Origin: Aureitalea sp. L0-47
GTDB taxonomy: Bacteria > Bacteroidota > Bacteroidia > Flavobacteriales > Flavobacteriaceae
Length of the DNA: 64,000 bases
NCBI RefSeq assembly: GCF_026126405.1
Contig: NZ_JAFMTQ010000007.1
Coordinates: forward strand, 101,418 to 165,417
Reading direction: 5' to 3'
A program made the translations under genes and the position numbers. This document shows positions 18,600 to 26,222 of this stretch, in pieces. The notes under the pieces are model-generated. The model was not told the origin of the DNA, ran no database searches, and worked only from the letters and a program-made list of their open reading frames with translations. Within the stretch, counting starts at the first letter, position 1, and the number at the start of each line of letters is the position of its first letter.

Positions 18600-19380
18600 A
18601 GGTACGGATACACCGCTGGTTTCCATTATAACGCCACTTTATAATGCAGAATCTTTTATTGCTGAAACTATACAAAGCGTACTGAATCAAACCCATGCTA
18701 ATTGGGAACAGATCATTGTTGATGACGCTTCTTCAGATGGTTCCATGGCGGTAGTAAAACGCTATGCAGATAAAGACCAACGGATCCACATTCAATCTCT
18801 TTCCGAAAACAAAGGCGCAGCTTTTTGCCGAAACAGGGCCACCGAAATGGCAAATGGAAACTACATTGCTTTCTTAGACTCCGACGACCTCTGGCATCCT
18901 GAAAAACTGCAACGGCAACTGGCGTTTATGGAGCAAAACGACTGCGATGTGTCTTTTTCCAGCTACCTGCATATAGACGAGCATGGCAATCCACTTCACA
19001 AAAGGATAGTCGCCATGCCAGAGCTCAGCTACCAAAAGCAGCATAAGAATAACTACATTGGCAACCTTACAGGGATCTACCGTTCGGAAACACTGGGAAA
19101 GATTCCTTCCCCAGCCATACGTAAGCGACAGGATTGGGCGGTTTGGCTGGAGGCCATCAAACGCAGCGGAAAAGCAGCCAAAGGAATTCAGGAAGACCTT
19201 GCATATTATCGGGTGAGGCAACAATCCATCAGTTCAGACAAAACGAAACTGGTAAAATACAACTATCGGTTTTATAGAGAGCACATGGGGTATTCCTCGG
19301 TAAAATCGAGCTGGAATCTTATGAAGTTCTTCATGGAGTATTTCTTCGTGCGGCCGAAATATATTCAGAAGTTAAAGTAA
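18568..19380 (+). CDS. Glycosyltransferase family 2 (GT-A)
   Basis: A 270-residue GT-A enzyme. TPLVSIITPLYNAESFI near residues 14-30 starts the nucleotide-binding domain, IIVDDASSDGS is the first Asp motif, and FLDSDDLWHPEKL around residue 108 is the DxD metal-binding motif; QDWAVWLEAI is the ED-type catalytic region. It resembles TuaG-like capsule glycosyltransferases. The start lies inside the end of the initiating transferase gene, so expression is coupled; it may add the second sugar. It overlaps the convergent gene behind it by nine bases, closing the polysaccharide locus. Confidence 0.88.
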   Translation: MQSKEIKKPTKGTDTPLVSIITPLYNAESFIAETIQSVLNQTHANWEQIIVDDASSDGSMAVVKRYADKDQRIHIQSLSENKGAAFCRNRATEMANGNYIAFLDSDDLWHPEKLQRQLAFMEQNDCDVSFSSYLHIDEHGNPLHKRIVAMPELSYQKQHKNNYIGNLTGIYRSETLGKIPSPAIRKRQDWAVWLEAIKRSGKAAKGIQEDLAYYRVRQQSISSDKTKLVKYNYRFYREHMGYSSVKSSWNLMKFFMEYFFVRPKYIQKLK

Positions 19381-20682
19381 GGAAGTAAACTGCTTTAACT
19401 TGCCTCTTCTGCTTCGGTCCAGCGCTTCCTCTCTTTCAAACGTTAGGGTAAGGTCATTTTCAAGATAGGTGTAGAGTGCTTTTTGTATGGCCTCAATTTC
19501 GGATTGCGTGAGCTCTCTTTCAGAAACATAAATGATCCTGAATCTGTCCAGCGCAGTTTGTTCAATTATAAACTCCTTCACGTTTCCATCGTCTTCGATC
19601 ACGCTCTTGGTAACATAATAGAAGGTGAGCCCCGGAACCGTCTTTCCGCCCGGTAATTTGGCCAGGTCGTTGGTTCGGCCGATGAGCTTCTGAAGGATAG
19701 GCTTTTTAGCTGTGCTGTCCGGATGAATGATCCCGGTATCGCCTATGTCGTAGCGGATCATGGGGTGGGCCTTGTTGTATAGTGAAGTAATTATAATTCG
19801 ACCAGGTTCTCCATTAGGAACCGGCATGCCTTTATCATCCACAACTTCAACATATAGCGTTTCACTATTCAGCACGAACTGGTCATGCATATTGGTAAAG
19901 GCTATGAGGTCTAATTCGCTGGCCCCGTATTCGTTGATCACAGGCACCCCAAAGGCTTCCTCCATCAAGGCTTTATCGCTGTCGTATAACATTTCCGAAG
20001 TAACAATACAGTACTTCAGCGTGGGACATATGTTTTTCAGGATCAAGCCCTGGGATTGCACGTACTTTGCAAATAGCACTATGGAACTAGTATACCCATT
20101 GATATGATCGAATTTTTTCCTTCGGAAGTGTTCCAGGAACTGCCTCATTTTTTCTTCTGAAAGATCAAAAATGGGAAAGCGATATCTGCGCCCCAACCAA
20201 TCTTTGAATCGCTCCTTCCTGTAGCCAACGGTATCAAGGGGGATTCCATAGAAACGTGCCTGGTAAGAACTGTGAAAATCGATTCCATACCAACCAAATC
20301 GATCAAGTATTTCCGCCCAGGTTAGAGCATGGCAAAATTTATCCTTGGCAAAAATGAAAGGATGACCACTAGACCCGGACGTCTTGTTAACATAGACCTT
20401 CTTTTTCGAGAAACCATTACTGAGTCGCTCTGCAAGGGGTTTCTGGAGATCACTTTTGGTCATGATAGGCACTTTAGCCCAGTTCTCTGCATTGGCGTGG
20501 GGAGCAAAGTTTTTATAGAATGAATTTTCCGTGAGATGAAAGAGAAGAATTGATTTCTGTCGGCCGAAAATATATTCTTTATAATCAGCTTCGGGAATTG
20601 CCTGGATCTCACCTAGCAATTGTTTTGCTTCCTTTATCGGGAAACCATTGAAACGCAGCGAAAGTTCGAATAAATTCAACAC
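19372..20682 (-). CDS. CapK/phenylacetate-CoA-ligase-like adenylate-forming protein
   Basis: A 436-residue member of the adenylate-forming superfamily (PaaK/CapK-like). KTSGSSGHPFIFAK near residues 99-112 is the ATP-binding loop; INEYGASELDLIAF is the A5-like motif and IRYDIGDTG with GRTNDLAKLPGGK are A7/A8-like motifs. The start is GTG (or the following TTG) at 20682. CapK-like members occur in capsule loci and probably activate an acid that decorates the polysaccharide, but no phenylacetate pathway genes are nearby and the substrate is unknown. It is convergent with the GT2 gene, overlapping tail to tail by nine bases, and divergent from purD. Confidence 0.78.
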   Translation of the reverse strand: MLNLFELSLRFNGFPIKEAKQLLGEIQAIPEADYKEYIFGRQKSILLFHLTENSFYKNFAPHANAENWAKVPIMTKSDLQKPLAERLSNGFSKKKVYVNKTSGSSGHPFIFAKDKFCHALTWAEILDRFGWYGIDFHSSYQARFYGIPLDTVGYRKERFKDWLGRRYRFPIFDLSEEKMRQFLEHFRRKKFDHINGYTSSIVLFAKYVQSQGLILKNICPTLKYCIVTSEMLYDSDKALMEEAFGVPVINEYGASELDLIAFTNMHDQFVLNSETLYVEVVDDKGMPVPNGEPGRIIITSLYNKAHPMIRYDIGDTGIIHPDSTAKKPILQKLIGRTNDLAKLPGGKTVPGLTFYYVTKSVIEDDGNVKEFIIEQTALDRFRIIYVSERELTQSEIEAIQKALYTYLENDLTLTFEREEALDRSRRGKLKQFTSLL

Positions 20683-20712
20683 AAATTATTAGGGCTTCAA
20701 TTTACAAACAAT

Positions 20713-20720
20713 TATTTTTG
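20713..20720 (+). promoter_or_regulatory. -7 element (TATTTTTG) upstream of purD
   Basis: An exact TAnnTTTG match 22 bases before the purD ATG, in the 60-base gap between divergent genes. The -33 TTG is not present at the right distance, so support is partial. Confidence 0.4.
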
Positions 20721-20742
20721 AAGTCGTAATAAAACCTTACCT

Positions 20743-22017
20743 ATGAACATTCTTATCCTTGGATCCGGAGGCCGTGAACATACCTTTGCCTATCAGTTGG
20801 CAAAAAGCCCACTGTGTAAAAATCTTTATGTGGCTCCCGGAAATGCGGGTACACAGGCCATGGCTAAGAATTTAGCTATTTCGGTGAACGATTTTGAAGC
20901 CATCAGGCGAGCTGTCCTCGAGCACGACATAAATATGGTGGTGGTTGGCCCGGAGGATCCACTGGTGAATGGCATTGTTGACTTTTTTCAGCAAGATTCC
21001 AACTTAAAGAATGTGATGATCATTGGCCCTTCTGCCGAAGGAGCCTTACTGGAAGGTAGTAAGGAACGAGCCAAAGAGTTCATGTCCCGACATAAGATCC
21101 CGACAGCTGCTTATTCCAGTTTCAACAAAGAAACTCTTGATGCAGGAAAAGAATTCCTTGAAACACTGGAACCACCTTACGTTCTCAAGGCAGACGGACT
21201 GGCCGCCGGGAAAGGAGTGCTCATCCTGGATTCCCTTGAGGAAGCAAAACAGGAGTTGGAAAATATGCTGGCTCACAGCAAATTCGGAGCGGCAAGTGCG
21301 AAAGTGGTAATCGAAGAATTCCTGGATGGTATTGAACTAAGCGTGTTCGTATTAACCGATGGAAAGAATTACAAGGTTCTGCCTACAGCAAAAGACTACA
21401 AACGCATTGGCGAAGGTGACAGTGGTCTGAACACTGGTGGAATGGGTGCGATTTCCCCGGTTCCATTCGCCGATGAGGAACTCATGCAGAAGATCGAATC
21501 GCGAATAGTAGTGCCAACGGTGAACGGCATCAAGGAAGAAGGGATTGATTATAAAGGTTTCATTTTCATAGGGCTTATTAAGGTTAACAATGAACCCTAC
21601 GTTATAGAGTACAATGTTCGTATGGGTGATCCCGAGACGGAGGTGGTATTACCTAGGATTAAAACAGACCTCGTTAAACTTCTCGAAGCAACCTACACCC
21701 AGGAGCTGGACCAAATGAATTTGGAGTTAGACCCGCGATCGGCAACTACAGTCATGGTAGTATCGGGTGGCTATCCCGAAGCTTATGAGAAAGGAAAGAA
21801 CATTTCCGGAATTTCAGATATTTCAGACTCTATTGTTTTTCACGCGGGAACTGCGATGAAAGAGGGGGAAGTAGTAACTAACGGAGGGCGTGTTATTGCA
21901 GTAACTTCCCTGGGAGAAGATTTTAGAAAGGCACTAAAAAAATCCTATCAAAACGTAGCAAAACTATCGTTCGACAGGATGTATTATAGAACCGATATCG
22001 GATTTGATCTATCCTAA
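20743..22017 (+). CDS. purD: Phosphoribosylamine--glycine ligase (GAR synthetase)
   Basis: ATP-dependent ligation of glycine to phosphoribosylamine, the second step of de novo purine synthesis. The N-terminal [18 protein letters not shown] is the PurD signature, followed by [12 protein letters not shown]; the ATP-grasp core shows [12 protein letters not shown] and the [12 protein letters not shown] loop, and [14 protein letters not shown] is a family motif. At 424 residues it is full length. It stands alone: the upstream gene is divergent and the downstream DUF6341 gene is convergent, overlapping its end by nine bases. Confidence 0.95.
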   Translation: MNILILGSGGREHTFAYQLAKSPLCKNLYVAPGNAGTQAMAKNLAISVNDFEAIRRAVLEHDINMVVVGPEDPLVNGIVDFFQQDSNLKNVMIIGPSAEGALLEGSKERAKEFMSRHKIPTAAYSSFNKETLDAGKEFLETLEPPYVLKADGLAAGKGVLILDSLEEAKQELENMLAHSKFGAASAKVVIEEFLDGIELSVFVLTDGKNYKVLPTAKDYKRIGEGDSGLNTGGMGAISPVPFADEELMQKIESRIVVPTVNGIKEEGIDYKGFIFIGLIKVNNEPYVIEYNVRMGDPETEVVLPRIKTDLVKLLEATYTQELDQMNLELDPRSATTVMVVSGGYPEAYEKGKNISGISDISDSIVFHAGTAMKEGEVVTNGGRVIAVTSLGEDFRKALKKSYQNVAKLSFDRMYYRTDIGFDLS

Positions 22018-22239
22018 ATAGGAGTGAGAAGTTGAAGTACGGTCTTCTTCGCCAGCGGCATTTACCTCGCTCAGTTTACGCATCCAATAGATAAAAGCTA
22101 CAAAACCGATCGCAAAAAACAACCAGCTCATAATATTTGCACCCCACCAGGAATCATACTCCATAGCGCGTAAGGCATCATATGGCCAGAAAAGATAATC
22201 GACAAATAGCGTTTCTATTCCGTAAAAAAAGTCCTTCAT
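22009..22239 (-). CDS. DUF6341 family small membrane protein
   Basis: A 76-residue protein starting MKDFFYGIE, with one clear membrane helix ([17 protein letters not shown]) in the middle, preceded by the WWGAN motif and followed by a polar tail ending SHSYL. I recognise this as the small flavobacterial DUF6341 family; no function is known. ATG at 22239 matches the family N-terminus; an in-frame TTG at 22260 lies within the predicted -7 promoter element and is rejected. It is divergent from the DUF6427 gene and these two families tend to be neighbours, suggesting a shared membrane role. Confidence 0.7.
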   Translation of the reverse strand: MKDFFYGIETLFVDYLFWPYDALRAMEYDSWWGANIMSWLFFAIGFVAFIYWMRKLSEVNAAGEEDRTSTSHSYLG

Positions 22240-22257
22240 AACTGTATCTTTATAGGG

Positions 22258-22288
22258 CAAAAATATAAATTAACCTCAATGCTCACAA
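22258..22288 (-). promoter_or_regulatory. Bacteroidota promoter for the DUF6341 gene
   Basis: On the minus strand, TTG (22286-22288), a 20-base spacer and TATTTTTG (22258-22265) match the TTG/TAnnTTTG consensus perfectly, ending 18 bases before the ATG at 22239. The -33 element lies inside the first codons of the divergent DUF6427 gene. Confidence 0.55.
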
Positions 22289-23202
22289 GATTTTTCGGTA
22301 AATCTAGTCCGGTAAATTTCCTGATCCTCGGAATTGTATTGGGATTAAGCTATGTGGGTTACCAGTTGTTCGTACTGAAATCGGCATTTGATACCATTGC
22401 GATCGTCAAACTGGCGGGACTTCCTTTTCTTTTGGTACTTACCTTGTTGTTGCTGGATTTCATCGTTCGAAAGAACAACCTGACCCGAACGAGTACTCTG
22501 GCCGTTTTCTTTTTCACTTGTTTCACTTTAATGATCCCAATGGCCTATGGGGATCCGGAAATCCTCATAGCAAACACCTTTTGCCTTTTTGCATTGAGGA
22601 GGGTGTTTAGTTTTACTTCGGAACGAAATTCGGAAAAGAAACTTTTGGATGCTTCGATATGGATATTCGTAGCCTCCTATTTTTACTTTTACAGCCTGGT
22701 CTATTTTGCGGCCATATATTTCGCTATACTACGCAGCCCTAACACAAAATTTCGGTATTTGTTCATCCCATCAATAGCTTTGCTGGGAGTTGTTAGCCTT
22801 ATCACCTCTGTGCACTTGCTTGTTGAAGACTCTTTCAATTGGTTTGATAAACTGAATTTTTCCATCGGACTCGACGCATCGGCCTATAATAGCTGGAACC
22901 TTCTGATCCCCGCCAGCTTAATTCTAACATGGATTATCTGGATTACCTTTTACAGGTTGTTCAAGGTGTCCAGTATAATGCGAAAACAGCGACCTAATTT
23001 CGTTGTCCTGATCGTTGTCCTGATCATTTCGTTATTCGTGGCCCTGGGAGCTCCGGAAAAAAACGGAAGCGAATTGTATTTTGTTATTCCGCCCCTCGCG
23101 ATAGGCATTGCCGACTATATCGAAAACAGCGAATCGGGAATTTTCAGGGAGCTGATATTGTGGCTGTCAATCCTAATTCCTGTTGGCCTGGTTTTTCTTT
23201 AG
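22279..23202 (+). CDS. DUF6427 family polytopic membrane protein
   Basis: A 307-residue inner-membrane protein with about nine or ten hydrophobic segments and short loops, starting MLTRFFGKSSPVNF, which I recognise as the flavobacterial DUF6427 family. No catalytic motif is visible. It begins 39 bases from the divergent DUF6341 start. Function is unknown; the paired small membrane protein and the flanking DUF4254-glycosyltransferase genes would fit a role in envelope assembly, but that is speculation. Confidence 0.75.
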   Translation: MLTRFFGKSSPVNFLILGIVLGLSYVGYQLFVLKSAFDTIAIVKLAGLPFLLVLTLLLLDFIVRKNNLTRTSTLAVFFFTCFTLMIPMAYGDPEILIANTFCLFALRRVFSFTSERNSEKKLLDASIWIFVASYFYFYSLVYFAAIYFAILRSPNTKFRYLFIPSIALLGVVSLITSVHLLVEDSFNWFDKLNFSIGLDASAYNSWNLLIPASLILTWIIWITFYRLFKVSSIMRKQRPNFVVLIVVLIISLFVALGAPEKNGSELYFVIPPLAIGIADYIENSESGIFRELILWLSILIPVGLVFL

Positions 23203-23217
23203 CAGGACAGCCTATAA

Positions 23218-23250
23218 TTGCAGTTAAACAGATGAAATGTAATACCTTTG
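23218..23250 (+). promoter_or_regulatory. Bacteroidota promoter for DUF4254-GT9
   Basis: TTG (23218-23220), a 22-base spacer and TACCTTTG (23243-23250) match the TTG-N(17-23)-TAnnTTTG consensus exactly, 46 bases before the DUF4254 start. It marks a transcription unit separate from DUF6427. Confidence 0.6.
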
Positions 23251-23296
23251 CAGGCGGAATCATTTGATTTCAATAACCTAATTAAACCGCAACCCA

Positions 23297-23905
23297 ATGT
23301 TTAGCGATAAAGCGAACCGGATATTTCAGAAAGCAATTGATACCTACCACATAAAAGACAGTGTAGATCAACCCTTTTCAAATCCCTACGATGGAGAAAC
23401 TGAACTCATTGAGCACCTGTTATACAGAAAGTGCTGGATAGATACGGTACAGTGGCATTACGAGGACATCATTCGAGATCCCAACATCGATCCTGAAGCG
23501 GCACTTACCTTAAAGCGGAAGATTGATGCATCTAACCAGGACCGTACGGATACGGTAGAATACATAGACAGTTATTTTCTAGATGAATACAAGGATGTAG
23601 TTCCTTCTGAAACTGCAACTATCAACACCGAAAGCCCAGCATGGGGTATCGACCGATTATCCATTCTGGCCCTGAAGATATATCACATGGCCGAAGAAGC
23701 CAACCGAACTGATGCCAGTCCGGAACATATTTCCGCCTGTAAAGCGAAGTTGGAGGTACTGCTAGAACAAAGGGTCGACCTAAGCACGGCCATCGATCAG
23801 TTGCTCGATGATATCGCCAAAGGTGAAAAATATATGAAGGTGTACAAGCAGATGAAGATGTACAATGATGACGAAATGAATCCGGTGCTGCGGAACCAGA
23901 AATAA
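23297..23905 (+). CDS. DUF4254 family protein
   Basis: A 202-residue soluble protein, mostly alpha-helical, without signal peptide. CWIDTVQWHYEDIIRDP and the TLKRKIDASNQDRTD segment identify the DUF4254 family of Bacteroidota, whose biochemical role is not known. It is co-transcribed with a GT9 glycosyltransferase starting 2-44 bases downstream, an arrangement that recurs in this phylum, so a link to lipopolysaccharide or glycan synthesis is plausible. A good promoter precedes it. Confidence 0.82.
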   Translation: MFSDKANRIFQKAIDTYHIKDSVDQPFSNPYDGETELIEHLLYRKCWIDTVQWHYEDIIRDPNIDPEAALTLKRKIDASNQDRTDTVEYIDSYFLDEYKDVVPSETATINTESPAWGIDRLSILALKIYHMAEEANRTDASPEHISACKAKLEVLLEQRVDLSTAIDQLLDDIAKGEKYMKVYKQMKMYNDDEMNPVLRNQK

Positions 23906-23949
23906 TTGTGTTCACTCCTAAGCACAGGCGAACCACCCTGCAAACAAAC

Positions 23950-24981
23950 ATGGCACTGCCAACACATATACTTGTAATTCGACTCTCAGCCCTGGGGGAC
24001 GTTGCGATGATGGTTCCCGTAATTCGCGTGTTAATGGCGAACTACCCGGACCTGAAAGTAACCGTTGTCTCAAGGATTCAATTTAAGCCGATATTTGATG
24101 TGATGCCAGAGGTTAGGTTTCTAGAAGCCGATGTCTATGGAAAGCACAAAGGACTTGGTCTGCTAAAATTGGCGAAAGAGGCTAAGTCGGCCGGCATCGA
24201 TGCTGTAGCAGACATGCACAATGTGATTCGCTCTAAGATAATTCGGACATCGCTTAAATTGAAGGGGATTCAAAACGCTCTTATCGATAAAGGGCGAGCA
24301 GAAAAGAAATTCCTTACCGCCGGAAATAGAAAGGAGCTCCCACACGTAAAGTCTACCCATGAGCGATACGCAGATGTATTCAGGCAGCTCGGATTTTCCA
24401 TTGATTTAGCAGATCACAGCTTTCCGAAGCGGATGGATGTATCCCCCCGCATTCAGCATTTCTTCGGGAATGAACCGAAAAAGGCTATTGGAATTGCTCC
24501 CTTCGCGGCTTATGCCAGCAAGATGTATCCTCTTGAAATGATGAAAGAGGTGATAGGCGAACTCGATCAGTCTAACCTCTGCAAGGTCTTCCTGCTGGGA
24601 GGAGGTCCGGATGAAACTGAGATATTAAAGGCCATGGAGGCCGAGTTCAAGAATGTAGTCAATGTGGCCGATCAGCTCACTTTTCAAGAAGAACTTTCCC
24701 TGATTTGCAACCTGGACCTTATGGTGGCAATGGACAGTAGTAACGGCCACCTGGCGGCAATGTTCGGAGTGCCAGTTATTACACTATGGGGAGTTACACA
24801 TCCCTGCCTGGGCTTCACGCCTTTCAATCAGCCTGAGGCTAACCAATTACTGTGCGACCGCGAAAAATTCCCGCTTATTCCAACATCTGTGTATGGGAAT
24901 TCGTATCCTACAGGCTACGAAAATGCCATGGAATCCATACCGGTGGCGTCGGTCATTAAAAAGATAAATAATTTCCTTTAG
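23950..24981 (+). CDS. Glycosyltransferase family 9 (heptosyltransferase-like)
   Basis: A GT-B enzyme of the ADP-heptose:LPS heptosyltransferase family. The N-terminal ILVIRLSALGDVAMMVPVI is the GT9 signature, and the donor domain holds KAIGIAPFAAYASKMYP, FLLGGGPDE and MDSSNGHLAAMFGVPVITLWG. I choose ATG at 23950 (protein MALPTH, about 343 residues) because it puts the signature close to the N-terminus; a GTG at 23908 would add 14 residues. It most likely adds a sugar to the lipid A core on the cytoplasmic face. It ends three bases before a convergent gene. Confidence 0.88.
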   Translation: MALPTHILVIRLSALGDVAMMVPVIRVLMANYPDLKVTVVSRIQFKPIFDVMPEVRFLEADVYGKHKGLGLLKLAKEAKSAGIDAVADMHNVIRSKIIRTSLKLKGIQNALIDKGRAEKKFLTAGNRKELPHVKSTHERYADVFRQLGFSIDLADHSFPKRMDVSPRIQHFFGNEPKKAIGIAPFAAYASKMYPLEMMKEVIGELDQSNLCKVFLLGGGPDETEILKAMEAEFKNVVNVADQLTFQEELSLICNLDLMVAMDSSNGHLAAMFGVPVITLWGVTHPCLGFTPFNQPEANQLLCDREKFPLIPTSVYGNSYPTGYENAMESIPVASVIKKINNFL

Positions 24982-24984
24982 CCC

Positions 24985-26034
24985 CTAAACATCGTCGTAA
25001 TCCACGGTTACAGACGGACTCACAGGATGCGCCTGGCAGGTAAGTATCAACCCTTCTTCTATCTCTTCATCCGTGAGGATCTGGTTCTTCCTCATTTCGG
25101 CCTTGCCCTCGGTAATCCTGGCAATACAAGTGCTGCAAATACCGCCCTGGCAACTGTAGGGAGCATCAAGTCCTCTATTCAGGCATGCAGTGAGAATAGG
25201 TGTATCATTATCCATCACAAATGATTCGGTTTCATCATCGAGGATTACGGTGATATTGGATCGTCCGTCGGTCACTACTTCTGTTTCCTCGGAGTCTGTG
25301 GAGGTAAAGAGCTCAAAATGAATCTTATCTTCAGAAACACCATTTTCTTTTAGTAATTCTGAAACTGTAGTAATCATCTGTTCCGGACCACAGAGAAAAT
25401 AGGAGTAAAAGTCTTCCTGAGGCAATTTATTCTTCAAAAGGTAATTGACAGTTGATCGCTCTATCCTTCCGAATAATCCAAAATCCTCCTTCTTTCTGCT
25501 GAACAGATACTCTGCATTCAGCCTGTTTGGATATTTGTTTTTTAGTTCGGAAATATCGTTTGCAAACATTGTTTCTTCCAAAGATTGATTTCCGAAGATC
25601 AATGAAAACGTACTCTTTGGCTCCTCTTCCAGCACGGAAGTCATAATGGAAAGTATTGGAGTAATTCCACTTCCTGCTGCAAATGCGAGGTAGTGGTTTG
25701 TTTTATCCGACTGAGGCTCAAGGGTGAACTTTCCTTCAGGGGGCATAACTTCGAGGGTGTTCCCGGCTTCCAATTCCTCGTTCGCATATACAGAGAAGGC
25801 GCCATTCTTCACTTTTTTCACACCCACGCTTAGTTTACCGCTTGAAGGACTGCTGCAAATCGAATACGCCCTTCGAATCTCCATTCCGTTCAATTCCTGT
25901 TTTATCGTTATGTATTGACCTGGAATAAATGCAAAGGTATCTGACAGGTCATCAGGGATGTTGAAACTGACACGAACTGAATTCGGGGTTACTTTTTTTA
26001 CTTCGGAAACGCTTAACGTATAGAAGTTACTCAT
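24985..26034 (-). CDS. Flavodoxin/ferredoxin reductase with C-terminal 2Fe-2S domain (PaaE-like)
   Basis: A soluble electron-transfer flavoenzyme of 349 residues. The FAD domain has RRAYSICSSP near residue 53 (RxYS motif); the NAD(P)H domain has AAGSGITPILS and the CGPEQM motif; the C-terminal plant-type ferredoxin domain has YSCQGGICSTCIARI plus a fourth cysteine in LTCQAHP, giving a 2Fe-2S cluster. This order matches PaaE-type reductases, but no phenylacetate monooxygenase genes are near, so it probably serves another oxygenase, reductase or desaturase. A -7-like element lies 14 bases upstream. Confidence 0.87.
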   Translation of the reverse strand: MSNFYTLSVSEVKKVTPNSVRVSFNIPDDLSDTFAFIPGQYITIKQELNGMEIRRAYSICSSPSSGKLSVGVKKVKNGAFSVYANEELEAGNTLEVMPPEGKFTLEPQSDKTNHYLAFAAGSGITPILSIMTSVLEEEPKSTFSLIFGNQSLEETMFANDISELKNKYPNRLNAEYLFSRKKEDFGLFGRIERSTVNYLLKNKLPQEDFYSYFLCGPEQMITTVSELLKENGVSEDKIHFELFTSTDSEETEVVTDGRSNITVILDDETESFVMDNDTPILTACLNRGLDAPYSCQGGICSTCIARITEGKAEMRKNQILTDEEIEEGLILTCQAHPVSPSVTVDYDDV

Positions 26035-26048
26035 AGAATTATTTTTTG

Positions 26049-26056
26049 CAAAAATA
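26049..26056 (-). promoter_or_regulatory. -7 element upstream of the flavodoxin reductase gene
   Basis: On the minus strand TATTTTTG fits TAnnTTTG and ends 14 bases before the start codon at 26034. No good TTG lies at -33. The rest of the 188-base divergent gap to the porW gene (26035-26222) shows a weaker plus-strand match, TATTTTTA at 26144-26151, and no other structure. Confidence 0.35.
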
Positions 26057-26222
26057 CAAATCCTGAATTTGAATTAAGGGGTGTGAAGCTGCAATATCAC
26101 TGAATTTTACCCAATTTTCGGGCAGTGTTATGAAAAAGAAATGTATTTTTACCATCCGCTTCCGGTTTTACATACTAAAAGCGAAGGTTTTAAGTTACAA
26201 TATCATATAAACCGAAACAATT

